Notes: generated from the sequence alone by a model not told the origin. Counted from the first letter of the stretch, positions 41,152 to 50,976 are shown. The stretch: DNA of 57,784 bases from Lachnospiraceae bacterium (GCA_017480565.1 JAFVAL010000050.1:86429-144212); one strand, 5' to 3'. A program made the numbers and translations.

Positions 41152-41658
41152 TTATCGCACAATTCCCAGTCGATCCAGAATTGTACGTTGCTTTTCTTCC
41201 ATTTGTGCGCGTTCCTCATCAAGCATATGGTCATAACCGCAAAGGTGCAGCAGACTGTGTACAATGAGGAACGAGAATTCGCGGTCAACAGAGTGACCAT
41301 ATTCTTCCGCTTGCGAAAAGACACGGTCCAGATTCAAAACGATATCTCCCAGAAGAAGTTCTCCGGTATCGGGATCAAAGAAATCCTCATCTTCGGAAAT
41401 GAAGGAGAAATCCCCCGGCGTCTCAAAGGTCAGCATCGGGAAGGATAACACATCCGTCGGGGCATCGATCTGTCTGGTTTCGGCATTCACCTCACGGATC
41501 CCTTCATTGTCCGTCATGACCACCGAAAGCTCAAAATCATACTCTAAGCCCTCTTCTTCTAGTACAGCCTCAGCGAGCATCCGGATCTGTGCTTCCGGGT
41601 CAAAAGAGAAGGAAGAAGCATCTTTGGTACTTGCTTCCCAAGAACAGATTAACGTCAT
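41152..41658 (-). CDS. ybeY: Endoribonuclease YbeY
   Basis: Zinc endoribonuclease involved in 16S rRNA 3-prime maturation and rRNA quality control. The metal motif HSLLHLCGYDH near residue 132 is complete, and the conserved RQIDAPTDVLSFP precedes it. At 168 residues the length is typical. Its ATG overlaps the phoH stop (ATGA), a conserved pair. Confidence 0.95.
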   Translation of the reverse strand: MTLICSWEASTKDASSFSFDPEAQIRMLAEAVLEEEGLEYDFELSVVMTDNEGIREVNAETRQIDAPTDVLSFPMLTFETPGDFSFISEDEDFFDPDTGELLLGDIVLNLDRVFSQAEEYGHSVDREFSFLIVHSLLHLCGYDHMLDEERAQMEEKQRTILDRLGIVR

Positions 41659-42686
41659 GAATCTTTCTCTTCTCTGCGATACGCAGACTTTCTTACATGA
41701 TAATTGTTGCGATCCCTTTGGGATTGCGATTTCTTGCTCTCATAGGTATCATATGCCTGAACAATCTTTTGAACGAGCGGATGACGCACGACATCCTGAG
41801 AGGTCAGATAACAAAAACCAATATCATCGACATCTTTTAAGACTTTGACCGCTTCGTCCAGACCGGAAGTCTGTCCCGCGGGCAGATCCTTCTGCGTCAG
41901 ATCGCCTGTGATGACGACTTTCGAACCAAACCCGATTCGGGTTAAGAACATCTTCATCTGTGCAGGAGAAGTATTCTGCGCCTCATCCAGAATGATAAAT
42001 GCATTATCCAGCGTTCTTCCACGCATATAGGCTAGCGGCGCTACTTCGATTAAGCCCTTTTCCGAGTTTTTTACAAAGCTTTCTGCACCCATAATCTGGT
42101 AAAGCGCATCATAGAGAGGACGCAGATAGGGGTCTACCTTGCTTTGCAGATCGCCGGGGAGAAATCCAAGCTTCTCGCCCGCTTCGATCGCCGGGCGCGT
42201 CATGATGATGCGGCTCACCTCATCATTCTTAAACGCGGTGATCGCCATCGCCATGGCAAGATACGTCTTACCGGTACCGGCAGGGCCAATGCCAAATACG
42301 ATCATCTTCTCACGGATCGCGTCAACATAAGACTTCTGCCCCAAAGTTTTGGGCTTAATCGGCTTTCCTTGTACCGTATGACAAATGAGATCCTTATCAA
42401 TCACAGAAAGATGCTCTTCTTTATTCTCCATACAAAGAGAGATCGCATAATTGACATTCTGCTCCGTGATGGCGGTCCCGTTTTTGGAAAGCGCAAGCAG
42501 CTGATTTAAAACACGTTCTGTGCGCTCAATACTCTTCGGTTCTCCGATGATCTTCATGCCCCCGCTGCGGGATATCATCGTCACACGAAATGACTTTTCA
42601 ATCCGTTTCAGGTTTGCGTCAAATTCGCCGAAAATGTTCTGTGCATGTTCCGACGGAATCTCAAAACTCATTTCCTGAATACTCAT
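41655..42686 (-). CDS. phoH: PhoH family ATPase
   Basis: A 343-residue PhoH-like protein. An N-terminal KH-like segment (about 1-90) is followed by the ATPase domain with Walker A GPAGTGKTYLA, Walker B AFIILDEAQN and the segment GDLTQKDLPAGQTSGL. PhoH proteins are linked to RNA metabolism, and the pairing with ybeY supports this. The frame extends to 42764, but AAAGGAG precedes the ATG at 42686. Confidence 0.92.
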   Translation of the reverse strand: MSIQEMSFEIPSEHAQNIFGEFDANLKRIEKSFRVTMISRSGGMKIIGEPKSIERTERVLNQLLALSKNGTAITEQNVNYAISLCMENKEEHLSVIDKDLICHTVQGKPIKPKTLGQKSYVDAIREKMIVFGIGPAGTGKTYLAMAMAITAFKNDEVSRIIMTRPAIEAGEKLGFLPGDLQSKVDPYLRPLYDALYQIMGAESFVKNSEKGLIEVAPLAYMRGRTLDNAFIILDEAQNTSPAQMKMFLTRIGFGSKVVITGDLTQKDLPAGQTSGLDEAVKVLKDVDDIGFCYLTSQDVVRHPLVQKIVQAYDTYESKKSQSQRDRNNYHVRKSAYRREEKDS

Positions 42687-42731
42687 AGAACTCCTTTCCG
42701 GCGACAACGGCCAAGAAAGTGATAGATATAC

Positions 42732-42759
42732 AAAACCCCCAAGCGAAACCGCTCGGGGG
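42732..42759 (-). terminator. Rho-independent terminator after rpsU
   Basis: On the minus strand CCCCCGAGCG and CGCTTGGGGG pair fully (one G-U) around GTTT and are followed by TTTTG. It lies just after the rpsU stop and separates rpsU from phoH. Confidence 0.85.
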
Positions 42760-42769
42760 CTCATATTGC

Positions 42770-42946
42770 TTATTTAAACTTACGTTTTCTGGCAGCTTCG
42801 GATTTCTTTTTACGTCTCACGCTGGGCTTCTCGTAATGTTCTCTCTTCCGAATCTCCTGCTGGATACCAGCCTTCGCACAGTTTCTCTTGAATCTGCGAA
42901 GAGCGCTGTCCAGTGTCTCGTTCTCTTTTACGATAACATTTGACAT
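42770..42946 (-). CDS. rpsU: 30S ribosomal protein S21
   Basis: A 58-residue basic protein that assists translation initiation. The translation starts [19 protein letters not shown] and contains the typical [16 protein letters not shown], ending in RKRKFK. The ATG has GGAGGGAGG upstream. It has its own promoter and terminator, so it is monocistronic. Confidence 0.97.
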   Translation of the reverse strand: MSNVIVKENETLDSALRRFKRNCAKAGIQQEIRKREHYEKPSVRRKKKSEAARKRKFK

Positions 42947-43024
42947 AGTCTCACACCTAACCTCCCTCCAGTTGTGGATTGTGCTGATACAACTGTTTGG
43001 GTTTTCATAATAGCACTAGACTGT

Positions 43025-43052
43025 ATTATATCAGATTTATTGCAAGAGTCAA
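43025..43052 (-). promoter_or_regulatory. rpsU promoter
   Basis: TTGACT (43052-43047) and a perfect TATAAT (43030-43025) on the minus strand, 16 bases apart, with TGA before the -10 box (extended -10). A leader of about 75 bases separates it from rpsU. Confidence 0.82.
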
Positions 43053-43103
43053 GACATTTTTTCCGAGCATTACACGGTATGAAATTGTCTTAGAAAAATC
43101 CCA

Positions 43104-45746
43104 TTAAGATAATTGAGAAGCCAAAACCTCAGCCGCTTTCTTTAATGCCTCATCGATGCCGGCTGGATTCTTGCCGCCTGCTTGCGCCATGTTCGGTCTA
43201 CCACCGCCACCGCCGCCGATACAGCCTGCGATTGCCTTGATCAGATTGCCGGAATGTGCACCTGCCTTCATAGCCTGCTCGGTCGCAGTCACGATCAGTG
43301 TTGCCTTGTCGGCGCCTTCACTCGAAGCCAGAACAACAACGCCCTCGCCCAGCTTTTCTTTGAGCTGATCTCCGAGATTGCGAAGCTCATTCATCGAGAC
43401 ATCATTCATCTTCACAGCAAGCAGTTTGACACCGCCAATCTCCTGCACCTGATTCATGACATCTCCCATCGAAGAGCTGGCAAGTTTGTTCTTTAACTTG
43501 TCATTTTCTGACTTCGCAGCCTTTAATTCGTCCTGCAGGGAGGTAATGCGGTGCAGAAGCTGAGAAGGATCACATTTACATGCTTTTGCAAGCTCAGAGA
43601 GCTGATCTTCTAACTTCTTGTAATAATCAAAGACACCCTGCGCGGTCAACGCTTCAATTCTTCTGACGCCCGCAGCGATACCGCTCTCAGAAATGATCTT
43701 GAAAGCGCGGATCTCGCCGGTATTGTGCACATGCGTACCGCCGCAAAGCTCGATACTGAAGTCGCCCATATTGACAACTCTGACGCGGTCGCCGTACTTT
43801 TCTCCGAACAGAGCCATCGCACCGGTCTTCTTTGCCTCTTCCATCGTCATGACGTCGGTCTTGACGGAAAGATTCGCAGCGATCTCTTCGTTGACGAGCT
43901 CTTCGACTTTCTGAAGTTCTTCCGCGCTCATCGCCTGGAAATGCGTAAAGTCAAAGCGCAGGTGATCCTGATCCACCAGAGAGCCAGCCTGCTCGACATG
44001 GCTGCCAAGGACGGTTCTTAAAGCCTTCTGGAGCAAATGTGTCGCACTGTGATTCTTGCAGGTCGCTTCTCTGCGCTCGGCATCGACCGTCAAAGTAACC
44101 GTCTCACCTACAGCAAACTGGCCATCTTCCACGTAGCCGACATGACCGATCTTGCCACCCTTTAAGTGGATGGTATCTGTCACGACAAAGGTTGCCTCTG
44201 TGGTGGAAATGATGCCGGTATCCGCAAGCTGTCCGCCCATGGTCCCGTAGAAAGGTGTCTCATCGACGATGATCGTGCCTTCCTGATCCTGGGTGAGAAC
44301 ATCGACGATCGCATCCTTTGTGGTCATCACAGAGATCTTCGACTCGTGGGTCAGACGATCATATCCGACGAAGGTCGAGGTCAGTGCGGGATCTAATTCA
44401 TCATAAATGGTTGCGTCTGCACCCATATAGTTGCTCTTCTTACGTGCATTTCTCGCAGTGACGCGCTGCACTTCCATGGCTGCCTTAAAGCCATCCTCAT
44501 CAACAGAGAATCCCTTTTCTTCAAGGATCTCCTTGGTCAGATCCAGAGGGAATCCATACGTGTCATAAAGCTTAAATGCATCATCGCCATTTAACGTAGA
44601 CTCACCATTCTTCGTCATCTGTTCTTCCATATCCGCAAGGATAGAAAGACCCTGATCGATCACGGCGTTGAAATTATTCTCTTCCTGCGTGATGACCTTC
44701 AGAATCATCGCGCGCTTCTCTTCCAGCTCCGGATAGCCATCTTTAGAACCGTCAATAACGGTCTGTGCAAGTTCTGCGAGGAATCTTCCCTGAATGCCAA
44801 GAAGTCTTCCGTGTCTAGCCGCACGGCGCAGAAGTCTGCGCAGCACATAACCACGTCCTTCGTTGGAAGGCATGATACCGTCAGACGCCATAAATGTCAC
44901 AGAACGGATGTGGTCTGTGATCAGACGAATCGACATATCCTTCTTAGGATCGGTCTCGTATTCGACATTAGCCAATCTGCAGACATGATCACGCAGAGAC
45001 TTTACGGTATCAACGTCAAATAAGGAGTCGACATCCTGGCAGACAACCGCCAGACGCTCAAGCCCCATGCCGGTATCGATATTTTTCTGAGCCAAATCCG
45101 TGTAATTGCCATGGCCGTCGTTATCAAACTGCGAGAAAACGACATTCCATACTTCCATGTAACGGTCGCAGTCACATCCGACCGTACAGGTAGGCTTACC
45201 GCAGCCATACTTCTCACCGCGGTCATAGTAGATCTCTGTACAAGGACCGCAAGGGCCGGAGCCATGCTCCCAGAAGTTATCTTCCTTGCCGAACTTAAAG
45301 ATCCGCTCAGGCGCGATGCCCATCTCCTCGTTCCAGATCCGGTACGCTTCGTCATCATCCACATAGACAGAAGGATACAGACGATCCGGATCAATACCGA
45401 CCGTCTCGGTTAAAAACTCCCAGGCCCACGGGATAGCTTCTTTTTTAAAATAATCCCCGAAAGAGAAGTTGCCGAGCATCTCAAAGAAGGTGCCATGACG
45501 CGCGGTCTTACCGATATTCTCGATATCGCCCGTGCGGATGCACTTCTGACAGGTGGTCACTCTTCTTCTCGGCGGAATCTCCTGCCCGGTAAAATAAGGC
45601 TTTAAAGGCGCCATACCGGAGTTAATCAACAACAAACTGTTATCATTGTGCGGGATCAAAGAAAAGCTGTTCAGTCTTAAATGTCCCTTGCTCTCAAAGA
45701 ACTCCAGAAACATCTTCCGGAGTTCATTCACACCATAAGCTTTCAA
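43104..45746 (-). CDS. alaS: Alanyl-tRNA synthetase
   Basis: An 880-residue class II synthetase. Order of parts: catalytic core (RRVTTCQKCIRTGDIENIG, GNFSFGDYFKKEA, GSGPCGPCTEIYYD), tRNA-recognition helices, the editing domain with zinc motifs HSATH and CGGTH, and a C-terminal oligomerisation region ending in the glycine run CIGGGGGGRPNMAQAGG. All elements are intact. It starts 4 bases after a 46-residue membrane protein and appears to share its promoter. No T-box structure fits in the short leader. Confidence 0.98.
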   Translation of the reverse strand: MKAYGVNELRKMFLEFFESKGHLRLNSFSLIPHNDNSLLLINSGMAPLKPYFTGQEIPPRRRVTTCQKCIRTGDIENIGKTARHGTFFEMLGNFSFGDYFKKEAIPWAWEFLTETVGIDPDRLYPSVYVDDDEAYRIWNEEMGIAPERIFKFGKEDNFWEHGSGPCGPCTEIYYDRGEKYGCGKPTCTVGCDCDRYMEVWNVVFSQFDNDGHGNYTDLAQKNIDTGMGLERLAVVCQDVDSLFDVDTVKSLRDHVCRLANVEYETDPKKDMSIRLITDHIRSVTFMASDGIMPSNEGRGYVLRRLLRRAARHGRLLGIQGRFLAELAQTVIDGSKDGYPELEEKRAMILKVITQEENNFNAVIDQGLSILADMEEQMTKNGESTLNGDDAFKLYDTYGFPLDLTKEILEEKGFSVDEDGFKAAMEVQRVTARNARKKSNYMGADATIYDELDPALTSTFVGYDRLTHESKISVMTTKDAIVDVLTQDQEGTIIVDETPFYGTMGGQLADTGIISTTEATFVVTDTIHLKGGKIGHVGYVEDGQFAVGETVTLTVDAERREATCKNHSATHLLQKALRTVLGSHVEQAGSLVDQDHLRFDFTHFQAMSAEELQKVEELVNEEIAANLSVKTDVMTMEEAKKTGAMALFGEKYGDRVRVVNMGDFSIELCGGTHVHNTGEIRAFKIISESGIAAGVRRIEALTAQGVFDYYKKLEDQLSELAKACKCDPSQLLHRITSLQDELKAAKSENDKLKNKLASSSMGDVMNQVQEIGGVKLLAVKMNDVSMNELRNLGDQLKEKLGEGVVVLASSEGADKATLIVTATEQAMKAGAHSGNLIKAIAGCIGGGGGGRPNMAQAGGKNPAGIDEALKKAAEVLASQLS

Positions 45747-45750
45747 TCAA

Positions 45751-45891
45751 TTATTCCTCCCCAGTCTCTGTAATCTTCTTCGCATCTTTTCTCTCGCGAA
45801 GCTTCTTCCCGACCAAAATACCGCAGACCGCGATCGCGCAGTAAGCGATAAACTTCAGGAAATATCCAAGAAATCCCAATAATAATGTCAT
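45751..45891 (-). CDS. 46-residue single-span membrane protein upstream of alaS
   Basis: Translation from the ATG at 45891 gives a short protein with one hydrophobic span (LLLGFLGYFLKFIAYCAIAV, about residues 3-28) and a basic, then mixed-charge tail (KKLRERKDAKK). AAGGAGG lies 6 bases before the ATG, and a good promoter lies about 60 bases further upstream. It ends 4 bases before alaS. Function unknown; the precise ribosome binding site and spacing make it likely to be real. Confidence 0.7.
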   Translation of the reverse strand: MTLLLGFLGYFLKFIAYCAIAVCGILVGKKLRERKDAKKITETGEE

Positions 45892-45951
45892 GGGCAACCT
45901 CCTTGAAATCGGTGGCATATCTTTGAAAACCCTGCCACACATTCTTTATAA

Positions 45952-45980
45952 ATTTTACACCATAGCAAGATAAAGTGCAA
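45952..45980 (-). promoter_or_regulatory. Promoter for the small membrane protein and alaS
   Basis: TTGCAC (45980-45975) and TAAAAT (45957-45952) on the minus strand, 17 bases apart. It begins just after the hisIE stop. Confidence 0.65.
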
Positions 45981-45983
45981 GCA

Positions 45984-47168
45984 TTAATGGCGGTTTGCAA
46001 GCTCTGCGGTGATATCTTCCCACGTAAGATCACGCACATTCATTAATACCATGAGATGGTACAAATAATCCGCAATTTCGTACTTTAATTCTTCAGAATC
46101 CGGATTTTTGGCGGCGATCACGATTTCCGTCGATTCTTCACCGCATTTCTTTAAAATCTTATCAATGCCCTGATCAAACAGATAATTGGTATACGACCCT
46201 TCCTTCGGATGCAGTCTCCGCTCCTTGATGGTATTGTAGACTTCCTTTAAGATTTGAAGATCCGAAGGTGCAGCGGGCATATCCCCTGCAATCTCACGGT
46301 AAAAACAGCTGCGATTTCCTGTGTGGCACGCTGCGCCGACCTGCTCGACCTTTGCAAGTAAGGTGTCGTTATCACAATCGATAGAAAGCGATTTCAGATA
46401 CTGAAAATGTCCGCTGGTCTCCCCTTTGACCCAAAGAGACTGACGGCTGCGGCTAAAGTATGTCATGCGTCCCGTGGCAAGCGTCTTCTCAAATGCCTCC
46501 CGGTTCATCCAGGCCATCATCAGCACTTCGTCATTTTTCACATCTTGCACGATGCAAGGGATAAGGCCTGCGTCGTTACACTTGCAATCATCAAATGGTA
46601 TCGCAGTGCGAAATGCATCCGTACAGATGTGAAGATTTTCAAGCTTTTCTCTGTGATCCGGCGTGCCGGGAACGATGACCTTCCCTTGGTAGTTTGTAAG
46701 AAGAGCTGTCAAAACCTGATCAAGATGTGGCTTCATCAACAAAACGGGCGGATTCTCATGATCATTTAGCCAAAGCATAACCTCAGGCTTTAGAACCACA
46801 GTTTCTTCGGTAAAGGAATAGACAATGGCTTCCTTTCCAAATCTTCCGACAGCCTCCTTTAGAACCTCATCGGCAGGACGATCTTCAAAGCAGATCACGA
46901 CTTCTGAGGCACCTGTATAAAAAGCTTTCTTTACATCTTCAAAACGCTTTACGTAAGCGCTCACCATAGCAGGAATCGGAAGATCCGCTAAGATATGGCG
47001 AACCGCAGTTTCCTGCAGCTTTATCTTTGCCACATCTTTTTCTGAATAAGAAAAGAACAGACGGGAGGCACCCCCTCGAACTTCTTCGAGAGCTGCCAGA
47101 CGCATCTGTTCTTCTGTCTTATCGGTACTGTCAATCAAAGAAACGAGCGAACAGTAGAAATCAGACAT
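45984..47168 (-). CDS. hisI: HisIE bifunctional enzyme with an extra N-terminal HisA/HisF-like domain
   Basis: Two catalytic domains are evident. The first is phosphoribosyl-AMP cyclohydrolase at about residues 189-300 ([35 protein letters not shown]). The second is phosphoribosyl-ATP pyrophosphatase at about 305-394 ([27 protein letters not shown]). They catalyse steps 2 and 3 of histidine synthesis. In addition there are about 188 N-terminal residues. Residues 64-119 there ([19 protein letters not shown], then [18 protein letters not shown] and [14 protein letters not shown]) align with the HisA/HisF half-barrel, but the glycine-rich phosphate loop (VGGGI in HisA) reads VSAYV. The added domain is probably not catalytic. 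Last gene of the his operon. Confidence 0.9.
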   Translation of the reverse strand: MSDFYCSLVSLIDSTDKTEEQMRLAALEEVRGGASRLFFSYSEKDVAKIKLQETAVRHILADLPIPAMVSAYVKRFEDVKKAFYTGASEVVICFEDRPADEVLKEAVGRFGKEAIVYSFTEETVVLKPEVMLWLNDHENPPVLLMKPHLDQVLTALLTNYQGKVIVPGTPDHREKLENLHICTDAFRTAIPFDDCKCNDAGLIPCIVQDVKNDEVLMMAWMNREAFEKTLATGRMTYFSRSRQSLWVKGETSGHFQYLKSLSIDCDNDTLLAKVEQVGAACHTGNRSCFYREIAGDMPAAPSDLQILKEVYNTIKERRLHPKEGSYTNYLFDQGIDKILKKCGEESTEIVIAAKNPDSEELKYEIADYLYHLMVLMNVRDLTWEDITAELANRH

Positions 47169-47191
47169 AATTATCTCCTTAAAAATGGTCT

Positions 47192-47779
47192 TTATAATGA
47201 TCCTTTCGTCGATAGAACACCTTCGATCCGAGGATCGATTGAAACAGCCATATCCAAAGCTTTGGCAAATGACTTAAACATCGCCTCAATGATATGATGA
47301 TCGTTGTTGCCGCGAAGAACGGTAAAATGCAGATTCATTTCTGCTGCATAGGAAATGGAATAAAAGAATTCGTTGACGAGTTGTGTGTCAAACTCTCCCA
47401 CCATCGGTGCGGTAAATGTGGCATCACTTACATAGTAAGGTCGCCCAGATAGATCGACAGCACAGGCAACCAATGCTTCATCCATCGGCAAGAGGAAATA
47501 GCCATATCGGCGGATGCCTTTTTTATCGCCTAAGGCACTCTTAATAGCCTTGCCGAGCACGATTCCGCAGTCTTCCACGGAATGATGCCCATCGACGTTC
47601 AGATCCCCATGACAGGTAAGGCTCAGATCAAAGAACCCGTGGCGGGAAAAGGCGTCCAGCATGTGGTCAAAGAAACCGATGCCGGTCTCAACGGAAGCAT
47701 TGCCGGAACCGTCGAGTTCCAGAATCACAGAGATATCCGTCTCTTTGGTCTGTCGGGATAACATGGCTCCTCTACTCAT
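47192..47779 (-). CDS. hisB: Imidazoleglycerol-phosphate dehydratase
   Basis: Monofunctional HisB, 195 residues, step 6 of histidine synthesis. Metal-binding motifs are present: [28 protein letters not shown] and the mirrored [29 protein letters not shown] at the end of hisD precedes the ATG at 47779, and the genes overlap by 8 bases. Confidence 0.96.
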   Translation of the reverse strand: MSRGAMLSRQTKETDISVILELDGSGNASVETGIGFFDHMLDAFSRHGFFDLSLTCHGDLNVDGHHSVEDCGIVLGKAIKSALGDKKGIRRYGYFLLPMDEALVACAVDLSGRPYYVSDATFTAPMVGEFDTQLVNEFFYSISYAAEMNLHFTVLRGNNDHHIIEAMFKSFAKALDMAVSIDPRIEGVLSTKGSL

Positions 47780-49076
47780 TTTCCCCCTCCTCAAAACGTA
47801 CGTGAATCGAATTGGCGTGTGCGGTTAAATGTTCAGCATTCGCAAATGCTTGGATATCGTCGGAGGCTGCCCGTAAGGCCTGCTCCGAATAATAGATAAT
47901 GCTGGATTTCTTGATAAAATCATCGACACCGAGGGGCGAGAAAAACTTGGCAGTCCCATTGGTCGGCAAAATGTGATTTGGCCCAGCATAATAATCACCT
48001 AAAGGTTCACTCGAATACGGTCCCAGGAAAATTGCACCGGCATTGCGAATCTTTGTCATCACTTCAAACGGATTGGCCGTCATGATCTCCATGTGCTCGG
48101 AGGCAATTTCATTGACCGTTTCAATCGCATCATCTAATGTCTCGGTAACGAGAATGTACCCATAATTCTCCAAAGATTGGGAAATGATCTCGCTGCGAGA
48201 CAGGGTTGGCACCATGCGGTCGATCTCTTTCGATACTTCCTCAGCAAGTGGCTTACTTGTTGTCACCAAAATCGCGGAAGCGAGCACATCATGCTCCGCC
48301 TGGGAAAGAAGGTCTGCCGCGACATATCTCGGATTGGCGGTTTCATCTGCAAGCACCAGGATCTCGGAAGGCCCTGCGATCGAGTCGATGCTCACATAGC
48401 CATAGACCGCTTTTTTGGCAAGCGCGACGTAGATGTTGCCAGGACCTACGATCTTGTCAACCTTCGGAATGCTGGCAGTCCCGTAGGCAAGCGCAGCGAT
48501 TCCCTGTGCCCCACCGACTTTGAAAATGCGATCTGCCCCGGCTTCTTTGGCAGCAACTAAGGTAACCGCTGGGACTCTTCCATCCTTCCCGGGCGGTGTG
48601 GTCATAATGATCTCATCAACACCGGCCACCTTTGCAGGAAGAATGTTCATCATCACGGAAGATGGATAAGACGCGGTTCCGCCGGGGACATAAACACCAA
48701 CACGCTTAAGCGGTGTGATCTTTTGTCCTAAGATCGTGCCATCTTCGGTGGTCGAGAACCAGCTGTTTCTTTTTTGTAGGCTGTGATAGCTGCGAATGTT
48801 CTCTTTGGATCTTCGCATCACTTCGATCAGTGCAGGGGTGACTTCGCGGTAAGCTTCTTCGATCTCCTCGGACGTCACCTGCACGGTCTCTTTCGTAAGT
48901 TCGACGTGATCAAATTGTCTGGTATAGTCAAATAACGCGATATCGCCTTCTTCTTTGACACGTGCTAGGATCGCAGAAACGCGCTCCGCGTAAGCATCGT
49001 AATGATTCGGGCTGCGCTTTAATAGCGTATTTAATAAATCTTTTCGTGACTGATCGTTTAACGCAACGATTCTCAT
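47772..49076 (-). CDS. hisD: Histidinol dehydrogenase
   Basis: A 434-residue zinc- and NAD-dependent enzyme carrying out the last two oxidations of the pathway. Conserved motifs are GVYVPGGTASYPSSVMMN, VGGAQGIAALAYGT, IVGPGNIYVA, AGPSEILVLAD and SQAEHD. It ends in TAG within the hisB overlap. Family and length are unambiguous. Confidence 0.97.
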   Translation of the reverse strand: MRIVALNDQSRKDLLNTLLKRSPNHYDAYAERVSAILARVKEEGDIALFDYTRQFDHVELTKETVQVTSEEIEEAYREVTPALIEVMRRSKENIRSYHSLQKRNSWFSTTEDGTILGQKITPLKRVGVYVPGGTASYPSSVMMNILPAKVAGVDEIIMTTPPGKDGRVPAVTLVAAKEAGADRIFKVGGAQGIAALAYGTASIPKVDKIVGPGNIYVALAKKAVYGYVSIDSIAGPSEILVLADETANPRYVAADLLSQAEHDVLASAILVTTSKPLAEEVSKEIDRMVPTLSRSEIISQSLENYGYILVTETLDDAIETVNEIASEHMEIMTANPFEVMTKIRNAGAIFLGPYSSEPLGDYYAGPNHILPTNGTAKFFSPLGVDDFIKKSSIIYYSEQALRAASDDIQAFANAEHLTAHANSIHVRFEEGENE

Positions 49077-49096
49077 GAATCCTATCCCCCAAATGC

Positions 49097-49744
49097 TTAT
49101 GAGTTTTGAAGCAAGACATCCCGCAGTCCCCGGATAATTTCCTCGATGCGGTCATGCTCCATCTTCATACTGACTTCATTGACAACCATGCGTGCCGAAA
49201 GATCACAGATCTCTTCTAACACCATGAGTCCATTTTCCTTTAATGTCGTGCCGGTCTCCACAATATCGACAATGACATCGGCAAGCCCGACGATCGGACC
49301 AAGCTCGACAGAGCCGTTGAGCTTGATGATCTCTACGGTCTGATGCTTTCGGTTGAAGAAATAGTCCTTCGCGATATTCGGATACTTCGTTGCAACACGG
49401 AAGTTTTCACCGCGCGCAACGAGTTCACGGGCGCTATCTGGACCGCAGACACACATCTTACAGGCTCCGATTCCAAGATCCAGCACCTCATACATCCGGC
49501 GTCCTTCTTCTAAAATGGTATCCTTGCCCACGATTCCGATGTCGGCAGCCCCGTACTCGACGTAGGTCGGCACGTCGCTTGCCTTGGCGAGGAAAAACCG
49601 AAGATGTAAATCCTCATTGGTAAAGATTAACTTTCTGGACTTCGGATCCTGCATCTCGGTGCAAGTAATGCCCATCTGTGCGAGAAGTCGCATCGCATTT
49701 TGCGCAAGCCTTCCTTTTGCCAGGGCAAATGTAATCTCTCTCAT
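49097..49744 (-). CDS. hisG: ATP phosphoribosyltransferase catalytic subunit, short form
   Basis: First enzyme of histidine synthesis, 215 residues. It is the short form (HisG_S), which lacks the C-terminal regulatory domain and therefore depends on HisZ for activity and feedback control. The PRPP-binding segment is [20 protein letters not shown]. The ATG overlaps the hisZ stop (ATGA), so its translation is probably coupled to hisZ, which contains a premature stop here. Confidence 0.96.
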   Translation of the reverse strand: MREITFALAKGRLAQNAMRLLAQMGITCTEMQDPKSRKLIFTNEDLHLRFFLAKASDVPTYVEYGAADIGIVGKDTILEEGRRMYEVLDLGIGACKMCVCGPDSARELVARGENFRVATKYPNIAKDYFFNRKHQTVEIIKLNGSVELGPIVGLADVIVDIVETGTTLKENGLMVLEEICDLSARMVVNEVSMKMEHDRIEEIIRGLRDVLLQNS

Positions 49745-50976
49745 AGATCTGCCTCCTTTACCGGAAGCGTATGAACCTCATCTGGATTCTCCATCCACAG
49801 GATTTGTGAAAACCCTTGCTTTTTTGCATAGGCAAGATACTCTTCCATCTCTCTGCGGGAGGACTTACGGATCAAGCTTACAAGACGTCCCTCGGATCGA
49901 AGCGCATGGCCATAAGCGATGGCTTCCCTGCGATATGTGGCAGGGTACAAAAGTAACGTTCTCTCCTCGACAGAGATCGTTTCCTCCTGGGAATGCAGTG
50001 CATTTAACAAAGAATCCACAAGGATGGCAAATCCGATCGAAGGCGCTTCTTTGCCAAACTTTGCGATCAGATGATCGTAACGCCCGCCGAGCGCGATCGG
50101 ATCCCCGGTACCATAGGTGTAAGCTTTAAAAATGATGCCGGTATAGTAATCATGTTGACTGAGCAGACCCAGATCAAAGGTCAGATACTGCTGAAAACCG
50201 TAGGAATCCAGCACTTCATACAAATGTGCCAGGCGGGCAACCGCATCCAGCGCACGTTTATTATGCGTACGTGCAACCGCCGCGGAGAGATTCTCTACAT
50301 TGCCAAAGAGCATCGGCAGATCGATCAGGAGATTTTTGACCTCCGGATCCATCACCTTATCGCGCAACAAGATCTCAAGACCCGACATATTTTTTTGCTC
50401 TAGATATGTCTTAAGGAGATCGACTTCCTGGTCGGATAAATCCACTTCCTCAAGCAGTCCGTTAAAGAAGTCCGCATGACCGATCTCCACCTGAAACGCG
50501 GAGAGCCCCGCTTGCTTTAGGCACTCGATGACCATCGCGATCATCTCGGCATCTGCATCCACAGAGGCATCATTGATCAATTCTGCGCCTAACTACGTGA
50601 TCTCCTTCGATCTTCCCTGATACCGCTCCGTATTGACAAAGGTATGCCCTTGATAACAGAGTCGCAGAGGGAAAACCTCATCGGTATAATACTTCGCAAC
50701 GCACCTGGCGATGCTCGGTGTAAAATCAGGCCGAAGCACCAGGGTGTTGCCGTCCCGGTCAAAGAACTTCACCAATTCTCTGGAGGAAACAATCGTCCCC
50801 TCCTGCAAGAATAAATTCAAGTACTCAAAGGAAGGCGTCTCAATATCTTCAAATCCGTACAGTTCCATCACCTTATGCATCCGATGTTCCACCGCACGCT
50901 TAATCGCACAAGCACGGCCATAGACATCACTCACACCGTCAGGGGAATGCAAAAGTTCTTGTTCCATCTGTATCAT
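49741..50976 (-). pseudogene. hisZ: ATP phosphoribosyltransferase regulatory subunit HisZ, interrupted by an in-frame amber codon
   Basis: HisZ is a class II synthetase-like paralogue of HisRS that activates short HisG. The full frame is 411 codons, but codon 128 is TAG (50595-50593). Both sides are in the same frame and read on as normal HisZ: upstream LRPDFTPSIARCVAKYY and ERYQGRSKEIT, then the stop, then LGAELINDASVDADAEMIA. HisZ/HisRS proteins have Gln at this place (the pattern is E-F/I-T/Y-Q-x-G-x-E), so a single C-to-T change of CAG to TAG explains it. Later motifs (QYYTGIIFKAY type, here HDYYTGIIFKAY, and GGRYD) are intact. AAGGAGG precedes the ATG. The stop could be a true mutation, a sequencing error or a read-through site. 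Confidence 0.9.

Noticed and set aside
45743-46039. 98-codon minus-strand frame upstream of alaS
   Set aside because: A different frame at the same place has AAGGAGG, an ATG and a clear hydrophobic span; the longer frame runs through the promoter and into hisIE.
50593-50595. General recoding of TAG as an amino acid to explain the hisZ amber
   Set aside because: Several intact genes here stop at TAG (mgsA, the carboxypeptidase, aroB and hisD), so amber is used as a normal stop.
50580-50595. hisZ as two separate functional genes with a restart at the TTG at 50580
   Set aside because: The distance to the nearest purine-rich stretch is about 20 bases, and the break falls inside the catalytic-like core of a single family, so a split by design is unlikely.
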